Origin: Algimonas porphyrae
GTDB lineage: Bacteria > Pseudomonadota > Alphaproteobacteria > Caulobacterales > Maricaulaceae
DNA: 64,000 nt
Assembly: GCF_041429795.1 (NCBI RefSeq)
Contig: NZ_CP163424.1
Span: 1,800,001 to 1,864,000 of the forward strand
Direction: 5' to 3'
Shown here piece after piece: positions 56,391-64,000 of this stretch (position 1 is the first letter of the stretch; every line of letters begins with the position of its first letter). Below the pieces are notes generated by a model. It saw only the letters and a program-made list of their open reading frames with translations. It was not told where the DNA came from and did not search any database. The translations under genes and the position numbers were made by a program.

Positions 56391-58052
56391 ATGACCGATC
56401 GCCTGCGCATTGCCTCCTGCCAGCTCAACCCCGTTGTCGGTGATATTTGGGGAAATGAGGCGAAGATGGATGCCGCCTATGCGCGGGCCAAATCCGATGG
56501 TGTGGATATTGCTGTCTTCCCGGAACTGATGATCCTGGGCTATCCGCCTGAAGACCTCGTCTTGCGGCCGACCGTAATCGATGATTGCCGCAAGGCCTGC
56601 GAACGTCTGGCGGGAAAAACCACCGATGGTCCGGCGCTTCTGACGACATCGCCCTGGCTTGATCATGGCAATCTCTACAATGCGGCGCTCTGGATGGAAG
56701 CGGGTAAAATCAAGCACGTAAGGCTGAAACATCATCTGCCAAACTATGGTGTGTTTGACGAGGCGCGCGTATTTACGCGCGGGCCTCTTCCCATGCCAAT
56801 CACGTTCAAGGGCGTGACCATCGGGCTGCCGATCTGTGAAGATTTGTGGCAGCCGGGTGTCGCCGACCATCTGGCCGATCACGGCGCGGAGATCATGCTG
56901 TCGCCCAACGGCTCGCCTTGGCGACGGACCGCCCATGCGGAACGCACGGCGGCACTGGGCGAAAAGGTCTTCAATGAGGGTCTGCCGCTTGTCTATGTCA
57001 ATCAGATAGGCGGTCAGGACGAGCTGGTCTTCGACGGATCCAGTTGGTCCATGGCGGCTGACGGCACGATCGTGCAGTCGCTCAAAAGCTTCGTAGAAGA
57101 TTATGATGTGGCGGAATGGGAGATGCACGACGGCACATGGGTATGTGTGTCGGCCAAGACGGAGGCGCATTTGTCGGGCCTTGAGGCGGACTGGCGCGCC
57201 TGCTGCTTGGGCCTGGGCGATTATGTCAACAAGAACGGGTTCAAGCAGATCGTCCTTGGCCTGTCCGGTGGCGTGGATAGCGCCATTTGCGCCGCGATCG
57301 CGACGGATGCGCTGGGCCCTGAGCGTGTCTGGTCCGTAATGATGCCGAGCGAATATACGTCGGGCGACAGTCTCGAGGATGCCAAGGACTGTGCGAATGC
57401 ACTTGGCATTCGCTACGACATCATACCGATCCGTCCGGCGCGGGATGCGTTTTCCGACATGCTTGCCCCACTTTTCGACGGGCTGGAGCCCGACACGACC
57501 GAAGAGAATATTCAATCGCGCATTCGGGGTCTGACCTTGATGGCGATCAGTAACAAGTTCGGGCCGATGCTGGTCACGACGGGCAACAAGTCCGAAATGG
57601 CCGTCGGTTACGCCACCATTTATGGGGACATGTCGGGCGGCTACAATCCGATCAAGGATCTCTACAAGACCGAAGTCTTCGACCTCTGTAACTGGCGGAA
57701 CGCGAACAATCCGGACGACATGCTGGGTGGGGATCGCCCAATTCCCGAACGCATCATCACCAAGCCGCCCTCGGCGGAGTTGCGCGCCGATCAGAAGGAT
57801 AGCGATAGCCTGCCCGACTATCCGGTGCTGGATGACATTCTGATGGGGCTGATCGAACAGGAACTTCCGGTCGAGGATATTGTCGCGCGGGGGCATACGC
57901 GGGGTGATGTCATCCGTATCCAGCGCTTGCTTTACATCGCCGAATATAAGAGACGGCAGGCCCCACCCGGCGTGAAGATCGGTTCGAAGAATTTCGGTCG
58001 CGACCGCCGTTATCCGATCACCAATCGCTATCGCGACCGTTTCGACGATTGA
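56391..58052 (+). CDS. nadE: Glutamine-dependent NAD+ synthase
   Basis: Final step of NAD synthesis. 553 residues: an N-terminal nitrilase-like glutaminase with Glu45 (FPE), Lys113 (RLKHHLPNYG) and Cys149 (LPICEDLWQ), and a C-terminal synthetase with the ATP motif SGGVDSA at 292-298. Ammonia is channelled between the two. gltX follows after 7 bp. A 733-residue antisense frame over this gene is a shadow. Confidence 0.97.
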   Translation: MTDRLRIASCQLNPVVGDIWGNEAKMDAAYARAKSDGVDIAVFPELMILGYPPEDLVLRPTVIDDCRKACERLAGKTTDGPALLTTSPWLDHGNLYNAALWMEAGKIKHVRLKHHLPNYGVFDEARVFTRGPLPMPITFKGVTIGLPICEDLWQPGVADHLADHGAEIMLSPNGSPWRRTAHAERTAALGEKVFNEGLPLVYVNQIGGQDELVFDGSSWSMAADGTIVQSLKSFVEDYDVAEWEMHDGTWVCVSAKTEAHLSGLEADWRACCLGLGDYVNKNGFKQIVLGLSGGVDSAICAAIATDALGPERVWSVMMPSEYTSGDSLEDAKDCANALGIRYDIIPIRPARDAFSDMLAPLFDGLEPDTTEENIQSRIRGLTLMAISNKFGPMLVTTGNKSEMAVGYATIYGDMSGGYNPIKDLYKTEVFDLCNWRNANNPDDMLGGDRPIPERIITKPPSAELRADQKDSDSLPDYPVLDDILMGLIEQELPVEDIVARGHTRGDVIRIQRLLYIAEYKRRQAPPGVKIGSKNFGRDRRYPITNRYRDRFDD

Positions 58053-58059
58053 CCGCATC

Positions 58060-59421
58060 ATGACCAGCTCAACCACGCAGACTCGGGTCCGTTTCGCGCC
58101 CAGCCCGACCGGTAAGCTCCATGTCGGCAATGTCCGCACGGCGCTGATGAATGTGCTGCATGCGCGCAAGTCCGGTGGCACCTTCATTCTGAGGATCGAT
58201 GACACGGATACGACGCGTGGCAGTGCGGAACTGGAGCAGGGGCTAAAGGATGATCTCAGCTGGCTGGGACTGCATTGGCAGGAAACATTCAACCAGTCGG
58301 ACCGGTTCAAGCTTTATGACGAAGCCGCTGAAAAGCTGAAAGATATGGGTCTGCTCTACCCGGCCTATGACACGTCGGAAGAGCTGGACCGTCAACGCAA
58401 GCTGCAAGCCGTGAAAGGCAAGCCGCCCATCTATGACCGCCGGGCGCTGGAGCTGACGGATGCTCAGAAGGCGGCCTATGAAGCCGAAGGCCGACAGCCG
58501 CACTGGCGCTTCAAACTGTCGGGCCAGTCCGTCAGCTGGACAGATATGGTTCGGGGTGAGCAAAGCATCGAGACGAGCAGTATTTCCGATCCCGTCCTGA
58601 TCCGCGGTGACGGGACCTATCTTTACACGCTGCCGAGCGTTTTTGACGATATCGAGTCCGGCATCACCCATGTCATTCGCGGTGAGGACCATGTCACGAA
58701 TAGCGGCGCGCAGATCGAGATCTTCCGCGCCCTTCAGGGTGATATGGGGGGCGGGACGGAACCCCGCTTCGCCCATACGCCACTGCTGGTCGACAAGGAT
58801 GGCGGCAAGCTCTCCAAACGTCTCGATAGCCTGTCCATGAGGCAGCTGCGCGAAGACGGCTATGAGCCGATGGCGATCCTGTCGCTGCTGGCCAAAATCG
58901 GCACGTCTGACCCGGTCGAGGAGCGTTTTACCTTGAAGCAGCTGGTCGAGGAGTTCTCCTTCGACAAGATTGGACGTGCCCCGGCCCGGTTTGACGATGA
59001 CGAATTGCGCGGTCTGAATGCGAAGATCCTGCACGAAACACCCTACGCGCAGGTGAAGGACCGACTGGACGCGCTTGGCGTCGCAGGCGGCGAAGCCTTC
59101 TGGCTGGCGATTCGCGACAATATCGATGTGGTCGATGATGCGGCGGGCTGGAACACGATCCTGTTCGCGCCCATGGCCGGTCTGATCGACGCGGACGACA
59201 AGACCTTCTGCGATACGGCAGCAGAACTTCTGAGCGACGAGACGGACTGGTCCGGCCTGATCAAAACACTCAAGGCGCATACGGACCGCAAGGGCAAGGG
59301 TCTGTTCATGCCGCTGCGCAAGGCGCTGACTGGGCGTAATCACGGTCCGGAAATGGGGCCGCTGCTCAGCCTGATGGGGCCGGAGCGCGCGCGGGCCCGT
59401 CTGCGGGGCGAAACCGCCTGA
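58060..59421 (+). CDS. gltX: Glutamate--tRNA ligase
   Basis: Charges tRNA-Glu (and often tRNA-Gln, corrected later by GatCAB). 453 residues. HIGH-type motif HVGN at 21-24 in PSPTGKLHVGNVRTALM, KMSKS-type motif GGKLSKRLDS. Alphaproteobacteria often carry two GltX copies; which type this is cannot be decided. Linked to nadE upstream, and its TGA shares a base with the crtB-like start (TGATG). Confidence 0.95.
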   Translation: MTSSTTQTRVRFAPSPTGKLHVGNVRTALMNVLHARKSGGTFILRIDDTDTTRGSAELEQGLKDDLSWLGLHWQETFNQSDRFKLYDEAAEKLKDMGLLYPAYDTSEELDRQRKLQAVKGKPPIYDRRALELTDAQKAAYEAEGRQPHWRFKLSGQSVSWTDMVRGEQSIETSSISDPVLIRGDGTYLYTLPSVFDDIESGITHVIRGEDHVTNSGAQIEIFRALQGDMGGGTEPRFAHTPLLVDKDGGKLSKRLDSLSMRQLREDGYEPMAILSLLAKIGTSDPVEERFTLKQLVEEFSFDKIGRAPARFDDDELRGLNAKILHETPYAQVKDRLDALGVAGGEAFWLAIRDNIDVVDDAAGWNTILFAPMAGLIDADDKTFCDTAAELLSDETDWSGLIKTLKAHTDRKGKGLFMPLRKALTGRNHGPEMGPLLSLMGPERARARLRGETA

Positions 59422-60362
59422 TGCCGGACCCGCAGGGGGACAGGCTCGCCCGGCAGGGGCGTCAATCGATCGAAGCCGGGAGTAAAAGCTTCGCGCTTGC
59501 CTCCCGGGTCCTGCCACCTCGCATTCGCGATGATGCCTCCATGCTCTATGCTTGGTGCCGCTATTGCGATGACGTCATTGACGGACAAGAAATGGGTCAC
59601 GGCCAGATCGCGGATTATCGCGACGGACAAGCGGAACGGTTGAAAAAGCTCCGCGACCAGACGCGGGCTGCCCTACATGGTCAGGCCACAGACCCCATCT
59701 TTCAGGGTCTGGCACGTGTCGTGGAACGAAATGATATCCCGCACCGCCACGCATTCGAGCTGCTGAAAGGGTTCGAGATGGACGCTGAGGAGCGCGTCTA
59801 TCATACAATCGATGATCTACTCGATTATGCCTACCATGTAGCCGGCGTAGTCGGTGTGATGATGGCGATGATCATGGGTACGCGCGACGCGCCGACGCTC
59901 GACCGGGCCAGTGATCTGGGACTGGCCTTTCAGCTGACGAACATCGCCCGCGACGTCATCGACGATGCGCGGGCTGACAGGGTGTTCGTGCCGCAATCGC
60001 TGCTGATCCGGCACGGCGCGCCTGTCGCACCGGATTTGCTGAAACAGCATGCCAACTGGCCCGCGGCACACAAGGCTGCCATCGATCTGATCGATATAGC
60101 GGAAGACTATTACGCGTCAGCCCGGACGGGCATTCGCGCGCTGCCCTTCCGGTGCGCTTGGGCAATCAGCGCGGCGCTGAGCGTGTACCGCGAAATCGGC
60201 GAAGTGTTGCGGGTTGGCGGTCCGGAAGCCTGGCACGGTCGGGTCGGGGCCAGCGCTAGCCGGAAAATGCGTCTGGCCGTCAGGGCGGGCAGGCCTGCGC
60301 TCATGCGGTCTTTTGTCAGAGAGGTTCCGCGGGACGGGTTTTACATGCGGCCTGCCGACTAG
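59421..60362 (+). CDS. crtB: Phytoene/squalene synthase family protein
   Basis: Head-to-head prenyl transferase, 313 residues. Asp-rich motifs DDVID at 50-54 and DVIDDARADRVFVP, plus the substrate-binding RCDDVI-like context YAWCRYCDDVID and YCYHVAGVVG-type segment (YAYHVAGVVGVMM). This fits phytoene synthase, so the organism may make carotenoids; crtI and crtY are not nearby. Its stop shares CTAG with the convergent trpE. Confidence 0.88.
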   Translation: MPDPQGDRLARQGRQSIEAGSKSFALASRVLPPRIRDDASMLYAWCRYCDDVIDGQEMGHGQIADYRDGQAERLKKLRDQTRAALHGQATDPIFQGLARVVERNDIPHRHAFELLKGFEMDAEERVYHTIDDLLDYAYHVAGVVGVMMAMIMGTRDAPTLDRASDLGLAFQLTNIARDVIDDARADRVFVPQSLLIRHGAPVAPDLLKQHANWPAAHKAAIDLIDIAEDYYASARTGIRALPFRCAWAISAALSVYREIGEVLRVGGPEAWHGRVGASASRKMRLAVRAGRPALMRSFVREVPRDGFYMRPAD

Positions 60363-61825
60363 TTCCGGTCGAACCGGACGCTCTGCTCGGCCGCACGAAA
60401 GAGGGCGGCGGCCTTGTGCTTCGTTTCCGCCCATTCATACTCCGGCGTTGAGTCCAGAACGATCCCGGCTCCGGCGCGGACGTGCAGCATGTCATCCTTT
60501 ACGATCCCGGTGCGGAGCGCGATCGCCGTGTCCATATCGCCATTAGCGCTGACATAGCCCACCGCACCGGCATAGATGCCGCGCTTTTCATCCTCCAGCT
60601 CGTCAATGATCTCCATCGCCCGGACCTTCGGCGCGCCAGAGACGGTCCCGGCGGGAAATCCCGCCATCAGCGCATCGATACAGTCCAGATCTTCACGGAT
60701 ATCGCCTTCGACATTGGACACGATATGCATGACGTGGCTGTAGCGTTCGACGATGAAACGTTCCGTCACACGCACGCTGCCCGCCTTGACCACGCGGCCG
60801 ACATCGTTGCGACCGAGGTCGAGCAGCATCAGATGCTCGGCGCATTCTTTCGGATCGGCGAGAAGGCTGCGTTCATTTTCAATGTCTTCCGCCAAAGTCT
60901 TTCCACGCGGGCGCGTGCCTGCAATCGGACGGATTGTGACCACACCGTCGCGCAAGCGGACGAGAATTTCCGGGCTGGAGCCGATAATCTGATGATCGTC
61001 GAAATCCAGGAAATAGAGAAAAGGCGAGGGATTCATCCGACGCAGAGCCCGGTAGAGCGCAAAGGGGCTGGCCACCATCGGTGCGCTCAGCCTTTGTCCG
61101 ATCACGACCTGAAACACATCGCCGGCCAGAATATAGTCGCGCGCGGCTTTTACGCGATCAGAAAATACCGGTAGATCCGTGCCCAAGGCAGGCGCAATCT
61201 CCGGCACCTGAACCGACGAAGACGGCGAGGCGGGTGTCGGACCGTCCAGGTCGGCAATCGTGGACTCGATCCGCGACTGCGCCGCATCATAATCTCCGCC
61301 CGGTGGAACCAGGGCCGCGACGATGATCTCCTGCTTGACCTGATCGAAAATGCATACGGTCCGCGGACGCACCATGATCGCATCGGGCGTGCCGATCGGA
61401 TCGGGATTGGGCTGAGCCAGCACTTCCACATGACGGATCATGTCATAGCCCAGATAGCCGAACAGGCCGGCCGTCATCGGGGGCAGGTTGTCCGGCAGAT
61501 CGAAGCGGCATTCAGAAATAAGGGCACGCAGTGCGTCCAACGGCTGGCCCGGCATGTCGGTATAGACGCCGCCATTGCGTGACAGCAAGGCCCTCTCACC
61601 GTCGCTGCGCCAGATCAGGTCCGGATCGAAGCCGAAGAAAGAAAACCGGCCGCGCTGTTCGCCGCCCTGAACGGACTCGAATAGAAACGCGTAAGGCTTG
61701 CCCAGTCCCGCCTTGATGAAGGCCGAGACAGGCGTGTCGATATCATTGATGACCCGGGCGAAGACGAGTTGAGGGGCGTCAGACGTACGAAACGCCTCAC
61801 GTGATGGGGAGAGCTCAGGGGTCAC
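60359..61825 (-). CDS. trpE: Anthranilate synthase component I
   Basis: Makes anthranilate from chorismate, using ammonia from TrpG. 488 residues from GTG 61825. Chorismate-binding motifs include GTRPRGKT, LVADPKECAEHLMLLDLGRND-type (SLLADPKECAEHLMLLDLGRNDVGRVV), and FPAGTVSGAPKVRAMEIIDELE. It starts 15 bp after the ppiD stop, so the two are cotranscribed. In relatives trpG-trpD-trpC follow; here crtB is convergent instead, so trpG is elsewhere. Confidence 0.96.
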   Translation of the reverse strand: MTPELSPSREAFRTSDAPQLVFARVINDIDTPVSAFIKAGLGKPYAFLFESVQGGEQRGRFSFFGFDPDLIWRSDGERALLSRNGGVYTDMPGQPLDALRALISECRFDLPDNLPPMTAGLFGYLGYDMIRHVEVLAQPNPDPIGTPDAIMVRPRTVCIFDQVKQEIIVAALVPPGGDYDAAQSRIESTIADLDGPTPASPSSSVQVPEIAPALGTDLPVFSDRVKAARDYILAGDVFQVVIGQRLSAPMVASPFALYRALRRMNPSPFLYFLDFDDHQIIGSSPEILVRLRDGVVTIRPIAGTRPRGKTLAEDIENERSLLADPKECAEHLMLLDLGRNDVGRVVKAGSVRVTERFIVERYSHVMHIVSNVEGDIREDLDCIDALMAGFPAGTVSGAPKVRAMEIIDELEDEKRGIYAGAVGYVSANGDMDTAIALRTGIVKDDMLHVRAGAGIVLDSTPEYEWAETKHKAAALFRAAEQSVRFDRN

Positions 61826-61840
61826 GGCAGAGCTCGCGCG

Positions 61841-63913
61841 CTAGCTGGGCTGCTCCAGCCCGATGGCCGCGAGCATCTGGTCTTCGAAGATGCGCTGATC
61901 CTTATCCGTCGTGATCGCATTCTGGTAGGCGCGGCTGATGTCGAGCGCGATCTGTTCGGACAGGTTCTGGCGAATGATGTCGAGCATCTGGCCGCCAACG
62001 CGCTCACTATCCGTCGAGATCGAATCCAGCACACCGATTTCGTAGCGACCTTCCTTCCGGGCCGGGCCGCGTGCGATTTGGCCGACCTCCCCATCCAGCA
62101 GGCCGATAGTCACGGCAGCGGAAACGTCCGTCGGAGGGCTGACGCGCTGTATGGCGATCTCGCGCACGGTCGATCCGATTTCCTCGGCCACGACCTCCAG
62201 GCTTTCGCCCTCGCGAAGGCGAGTCGCGAGCTCCACACCTTTCTGGGTCAGGGCATCCGTCAGTTGCTGGCGTGACCACAATGCAGCGGCCAGATCGCGG
62301 ACTTCGTCCAGCTCTCGTGGTCGCGCATCAATGATGTCCGTCACCCGGAAAATGGCCAGACCATTATTCGATGTCGGCGTAATGTCCGACTCGAAGCCTA
62401 TATCGCTCGTGAAAACGGCCTGTAGCAGCCGGTCGTCGGATGCGATGCCCGGTATGGCGGAGAAGCCGGACAGGCGCGTTCCGTCCTGCATTGCGCCGGA
62501 TCGGTCAATATAGGGATAGCTTGAAAGCGGCAGGTTCAGATCTTCTGCGAGCTCCTCGATCGTGGCGCCTTCAAGCAGCCGGTCATCGATCACGCGCTCA
62601 TAGTCATTGATCCGCCGAAGCGCCTGACCTTCCAGAACGCCTTCACGCAATTCTTCGCGCATGGACTCGAACTCGGGAACATCGGACGCATTGATCGTCG
62701 TGACCGTGATGACGTCGAACGTGCCGAACTCGGTCGGGGCGACACGGGCCTCGCCCTGTAGCGCGTCGAACGCGGCTGCCGAGCTTGCAGGATTGATCAG
62801 TCCGTCCGGCTTGATGCCGGTAAATGTGTCGGGTGCAGGAAGGTTCAGATCGGCGGCGACGGCCTCTACCGTCTCGCCCGCTGTGATGCGCGCGGCCACG
62901 ACGGAGGCCTGATCCTGTGTCGGTACGGCAAGGACGGTTACGTCGCGCGTCTCCGCAGCACCGATTTCGCCGGCCCCGAGGAGCGTTTCGTAACGCTCTC
63001 TCAGCAAGGATTCGATCGCTCTTTCTCTCAGAACGTTTCTGAGCGCTTCATCGATGTCGTCGAACTCGGGGACGCTGACATCCGCTGCCTGATTGACGTC
63101 CGAGTCCTCAATATAAGCATCATAGCTCTGGCGCAGATCGATGTCCGTCACTTCGATATTCGGAAAATCGAAGGGCTCGACCCGGATCATCAGGAAGCGC
63201 CGATATTCAGGGGCCGTGAACCGGGCCTGATTGGCAGCGATATAGGATTGCAGCTCCGCCTCGGTCGGCGCACTCAGCGGGTCCAGCGCTTCGACCCCGA
63301 AATCGATCACGCGCGCCTTGCGAATTTCATTGACGAATGTGTTGAAGCGTTGCGCGTAATCGCTGGGGGCGGTGATTCCGCCCATGATCGCAGGCAGGGT
63401 CTGGCGCTGGCTCAGCGCATTGACGACATCCTGTTCGAACTCAGCCTCTGTGACGCGATTATTCGCCAGCAGACGGCGTAATTGCAGACGGTCGAACTGT
63501 TGCGTGATCTCGTTCTGAAAGGCGTCGATATTTTCGACATAGCGCAACACGTCGCGATTATTGACGCCGATGCCCAGATCCTGTGAATCCGCCTCGATCG
63601 CCAATTCCTGTGACAGTTGAGCCAGTAATTGCTGCGGGATCCCGCGATCGAAAGCCTGTTGCGGGGTCAGACCTTCTCCATTTTCTTCTGCAAATCGCCG
63701 CATCTCATCATTGAAGCGATCCTGAAATTCAGCCCGGCCAACTTCGACTTCGCCGACCTTGATGACCGCATTGGAACTATTGGGCGAGAAGACGTCCTCG
63801 ATCCCCCAGACGGCGAAGGCGAGAACCAGCATACCGACGAGCACGCCGACAAGAATGGTTCGGATTTTCGCGAATGCGCCCTTGGGGCGGTTATAGATAT
63901 CGTCACTGGCCAT
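61841..63913 (-). CDS. ppiD: Membrane-anchored peptidyl-prolyl isomerase/chaperone, PpiD-like
   Basis: Periplasmic folding helper anchored in the inner membrane. 690 residues from ATG 63913. One transmembrane helix at about 18-41 (IRTILVGVLVGMLVLAFAVWGI) is followed by SurA-N-type helices (VGEVEVGRAEFQDRFNDEMRRFAEENGEGLTPQQAFDRGIPQQLL...), a parvulin-like central part (about 250-380) that is degenerate, and a long C-terminal chaperone part. The weak parvulin signature suggests a chaperone role rather than isomerase activity. Confidence 0.9.
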   Translation of the reverse strand: MASDDIYNRPKGAFAKIRTILVGVLVGMLVLAFAVWGIEDVFSPNSSNAVIKVGEVEVGRAEFQDRFNDEMRRFAEENGEGLTPQQAFDRGIPQQLLAQLSQELAIEADSQDLGIGVNNRDVLRYVENIDAFQNEITQQFDRLQLRRLLANNRVTEAEFEQDVVNALSQRQTLPAIMGGITAPSDYAQRFNTFVNEIRKARVIDFGVEALDPLSAPTEAELQSYIAANQARFTAPEYRRFLMIRVEPFDFPNIEVTDIDLRQSYDAYIEDSDVNQAADVSVPEFDDIDEALRNVLRERAIESLLRERYETLLGAGEIGAAETRDVTVLAVPTQDQASVVAARITAGETVEAVAADLNLPAPDTFTGIKPDGLINPASSAAAFDALQGEARVAPTEFGTFDVITVTTINASDVPEFESMREELREGVLEGQALRRINDYERVIDDRLLEGATIEELAEDLNLPLSSYPYIDRSGAMQDGTRLSGFSAIPGIASDDRLLQAVFTSDIGFESDITPTSNNGLAIFRVTDIIDARPRELDEVRDLAAALWSRQQLTDALTQKGVELATRLREGESLEVVAEEIGSTVREIAIQRVSPPTDVSAAVTIGLLDGEVGQIARGPARKEGRYEIGVLDSISTDSERVGGQMLDIIRQNLSEQIALDISRAYQNAITTDKDQRIFEDQMLAAIGLEQPS

Positions 63914-63988
63914 AGGGCGGCGCTGTAGCAGACCGGGCCGCGCTCGCAAGCGGTTGCGTTCAGTGATCGAACGCGCCACACATTCGGT

Positions 63989-64000
63989 ATGAAACAGCTG
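63989..64000 (+). CDS. Possible start of a divergent gene (tpiA?)
   Basis: ATG at 63989 followed by three codons (Lys-Gln-Leu) runs into the right edge. In related genomes triosephosphate isomerase is divergent from ppiD and begins with a similar Met-X-X-Leu. Four codons are not enough to confirm it. Confidence 0.3.

Noticed and set aside
56109..58310. 733-codon minus-strand open frame across nadE
   Set aside because: It is antisense to a fully conserved NAD synthase, has no recognisable domain and its composition mirrors the codon bias of nadE. A shadow frame.
58243..59517. 424-codon minus-strand open frame across gltX
   Set aside because: Shadow of glutamyl-tRNA synthetase, no domain pattern.

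Overview
The window is a 64 kb piece of an alphaproteobacterial chromosome, densely packed and with a GC content that looks like the high fifties. Gene order points to a Caulobacterales/Maricaulales-type bacterium (Hyphomonadaceae-like): an IscR-led SUF operon carrying two cysteine desulfurases, trpF-trpB-trpA, a ppiD-trpE pair that seems to face tpiA at the right edge, class II DAHP synthase, and a cyanide-insensitive-type bd oxidase with a DUF2474 subunit. This placement is inferred from synteny and family knowledge, not from a search. No rRNA, tRNA or CRISPR array was seen.

Layout. 0-3.6 kb: end of an AsmA-like gene, tyrS, anmK and an alpha/beta hydrolase. 3.6-12.5 kb: a 12-gene iron-sulfur operon (iscR, iscS-like, sufB, three accessory genes including ridA, sufC, sufD, a 56-residue membrane protein, sufS, sufT-like, sufA-like) behind a near-consensus IscR type 1 box. 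sufB carries an apparent +1 frameshift near its 5' end. 12.5-14.8 kb: a FAD monooxygenase and a repeat-rich gap holding a candidate structured RNA. 14.8-23.3 kb: typA, small metabolic genes, haloalkane dehalogenase, SIMPL protein, acyl-CoA carboxylase beta subunit, an OYE-family oxidoreductase and a small regulator/membrane-protein pair with its own operators. 23.5-31.3 kb: TPR protein, trpFBA, cysteine-synthase-like gene, Lrp regulator, an unusual alpha/beta hydrolase and a DUF1838 lipoprotein. 31.3-34.7 kb: second copy of the structured RNA, aqpZ, GIY-YIG protein, a broken SEC-C gene, paired hairpin repeats and an AT-rich AbiJ/HEPN-like defence gene directly below groESL. 34.7-43.8 kb: groESL with CIRCE, a WD40-TonB-C fusion with a cysteine-rich partner, a large M16 peptidase and two small membrane proteins. 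43.9-50.6 kb: cioAB plus DUF2474, an MBOAT acyltransferase, class II DAHP synthase, a membrane protein and HU. 50.8-56.3 kb: oxidoreductase, serine hydrolase, a gene remnant, a hypothetical protein and a FlgO/TPR protein. 56.4-64 kb: nadE, gltX, crtB, trpE and ppiD.

The most unusual material is non-coding. Two segments of about 395 nt (13986-14384 on + and 31483-31873 on -) share a closing helix, a terminal hairpin, conserved loop sequence and an upstream block at the same distance; they look like two members of one undescribed structured RNA family. A family of intergenic hairpins with a near-constant 5-nt loop and arms that vary by compensating changes occurs at least eight times. Three genes or gene remnants can be repaired by removing one T from a short T run, which is either real decay or base-calling error.
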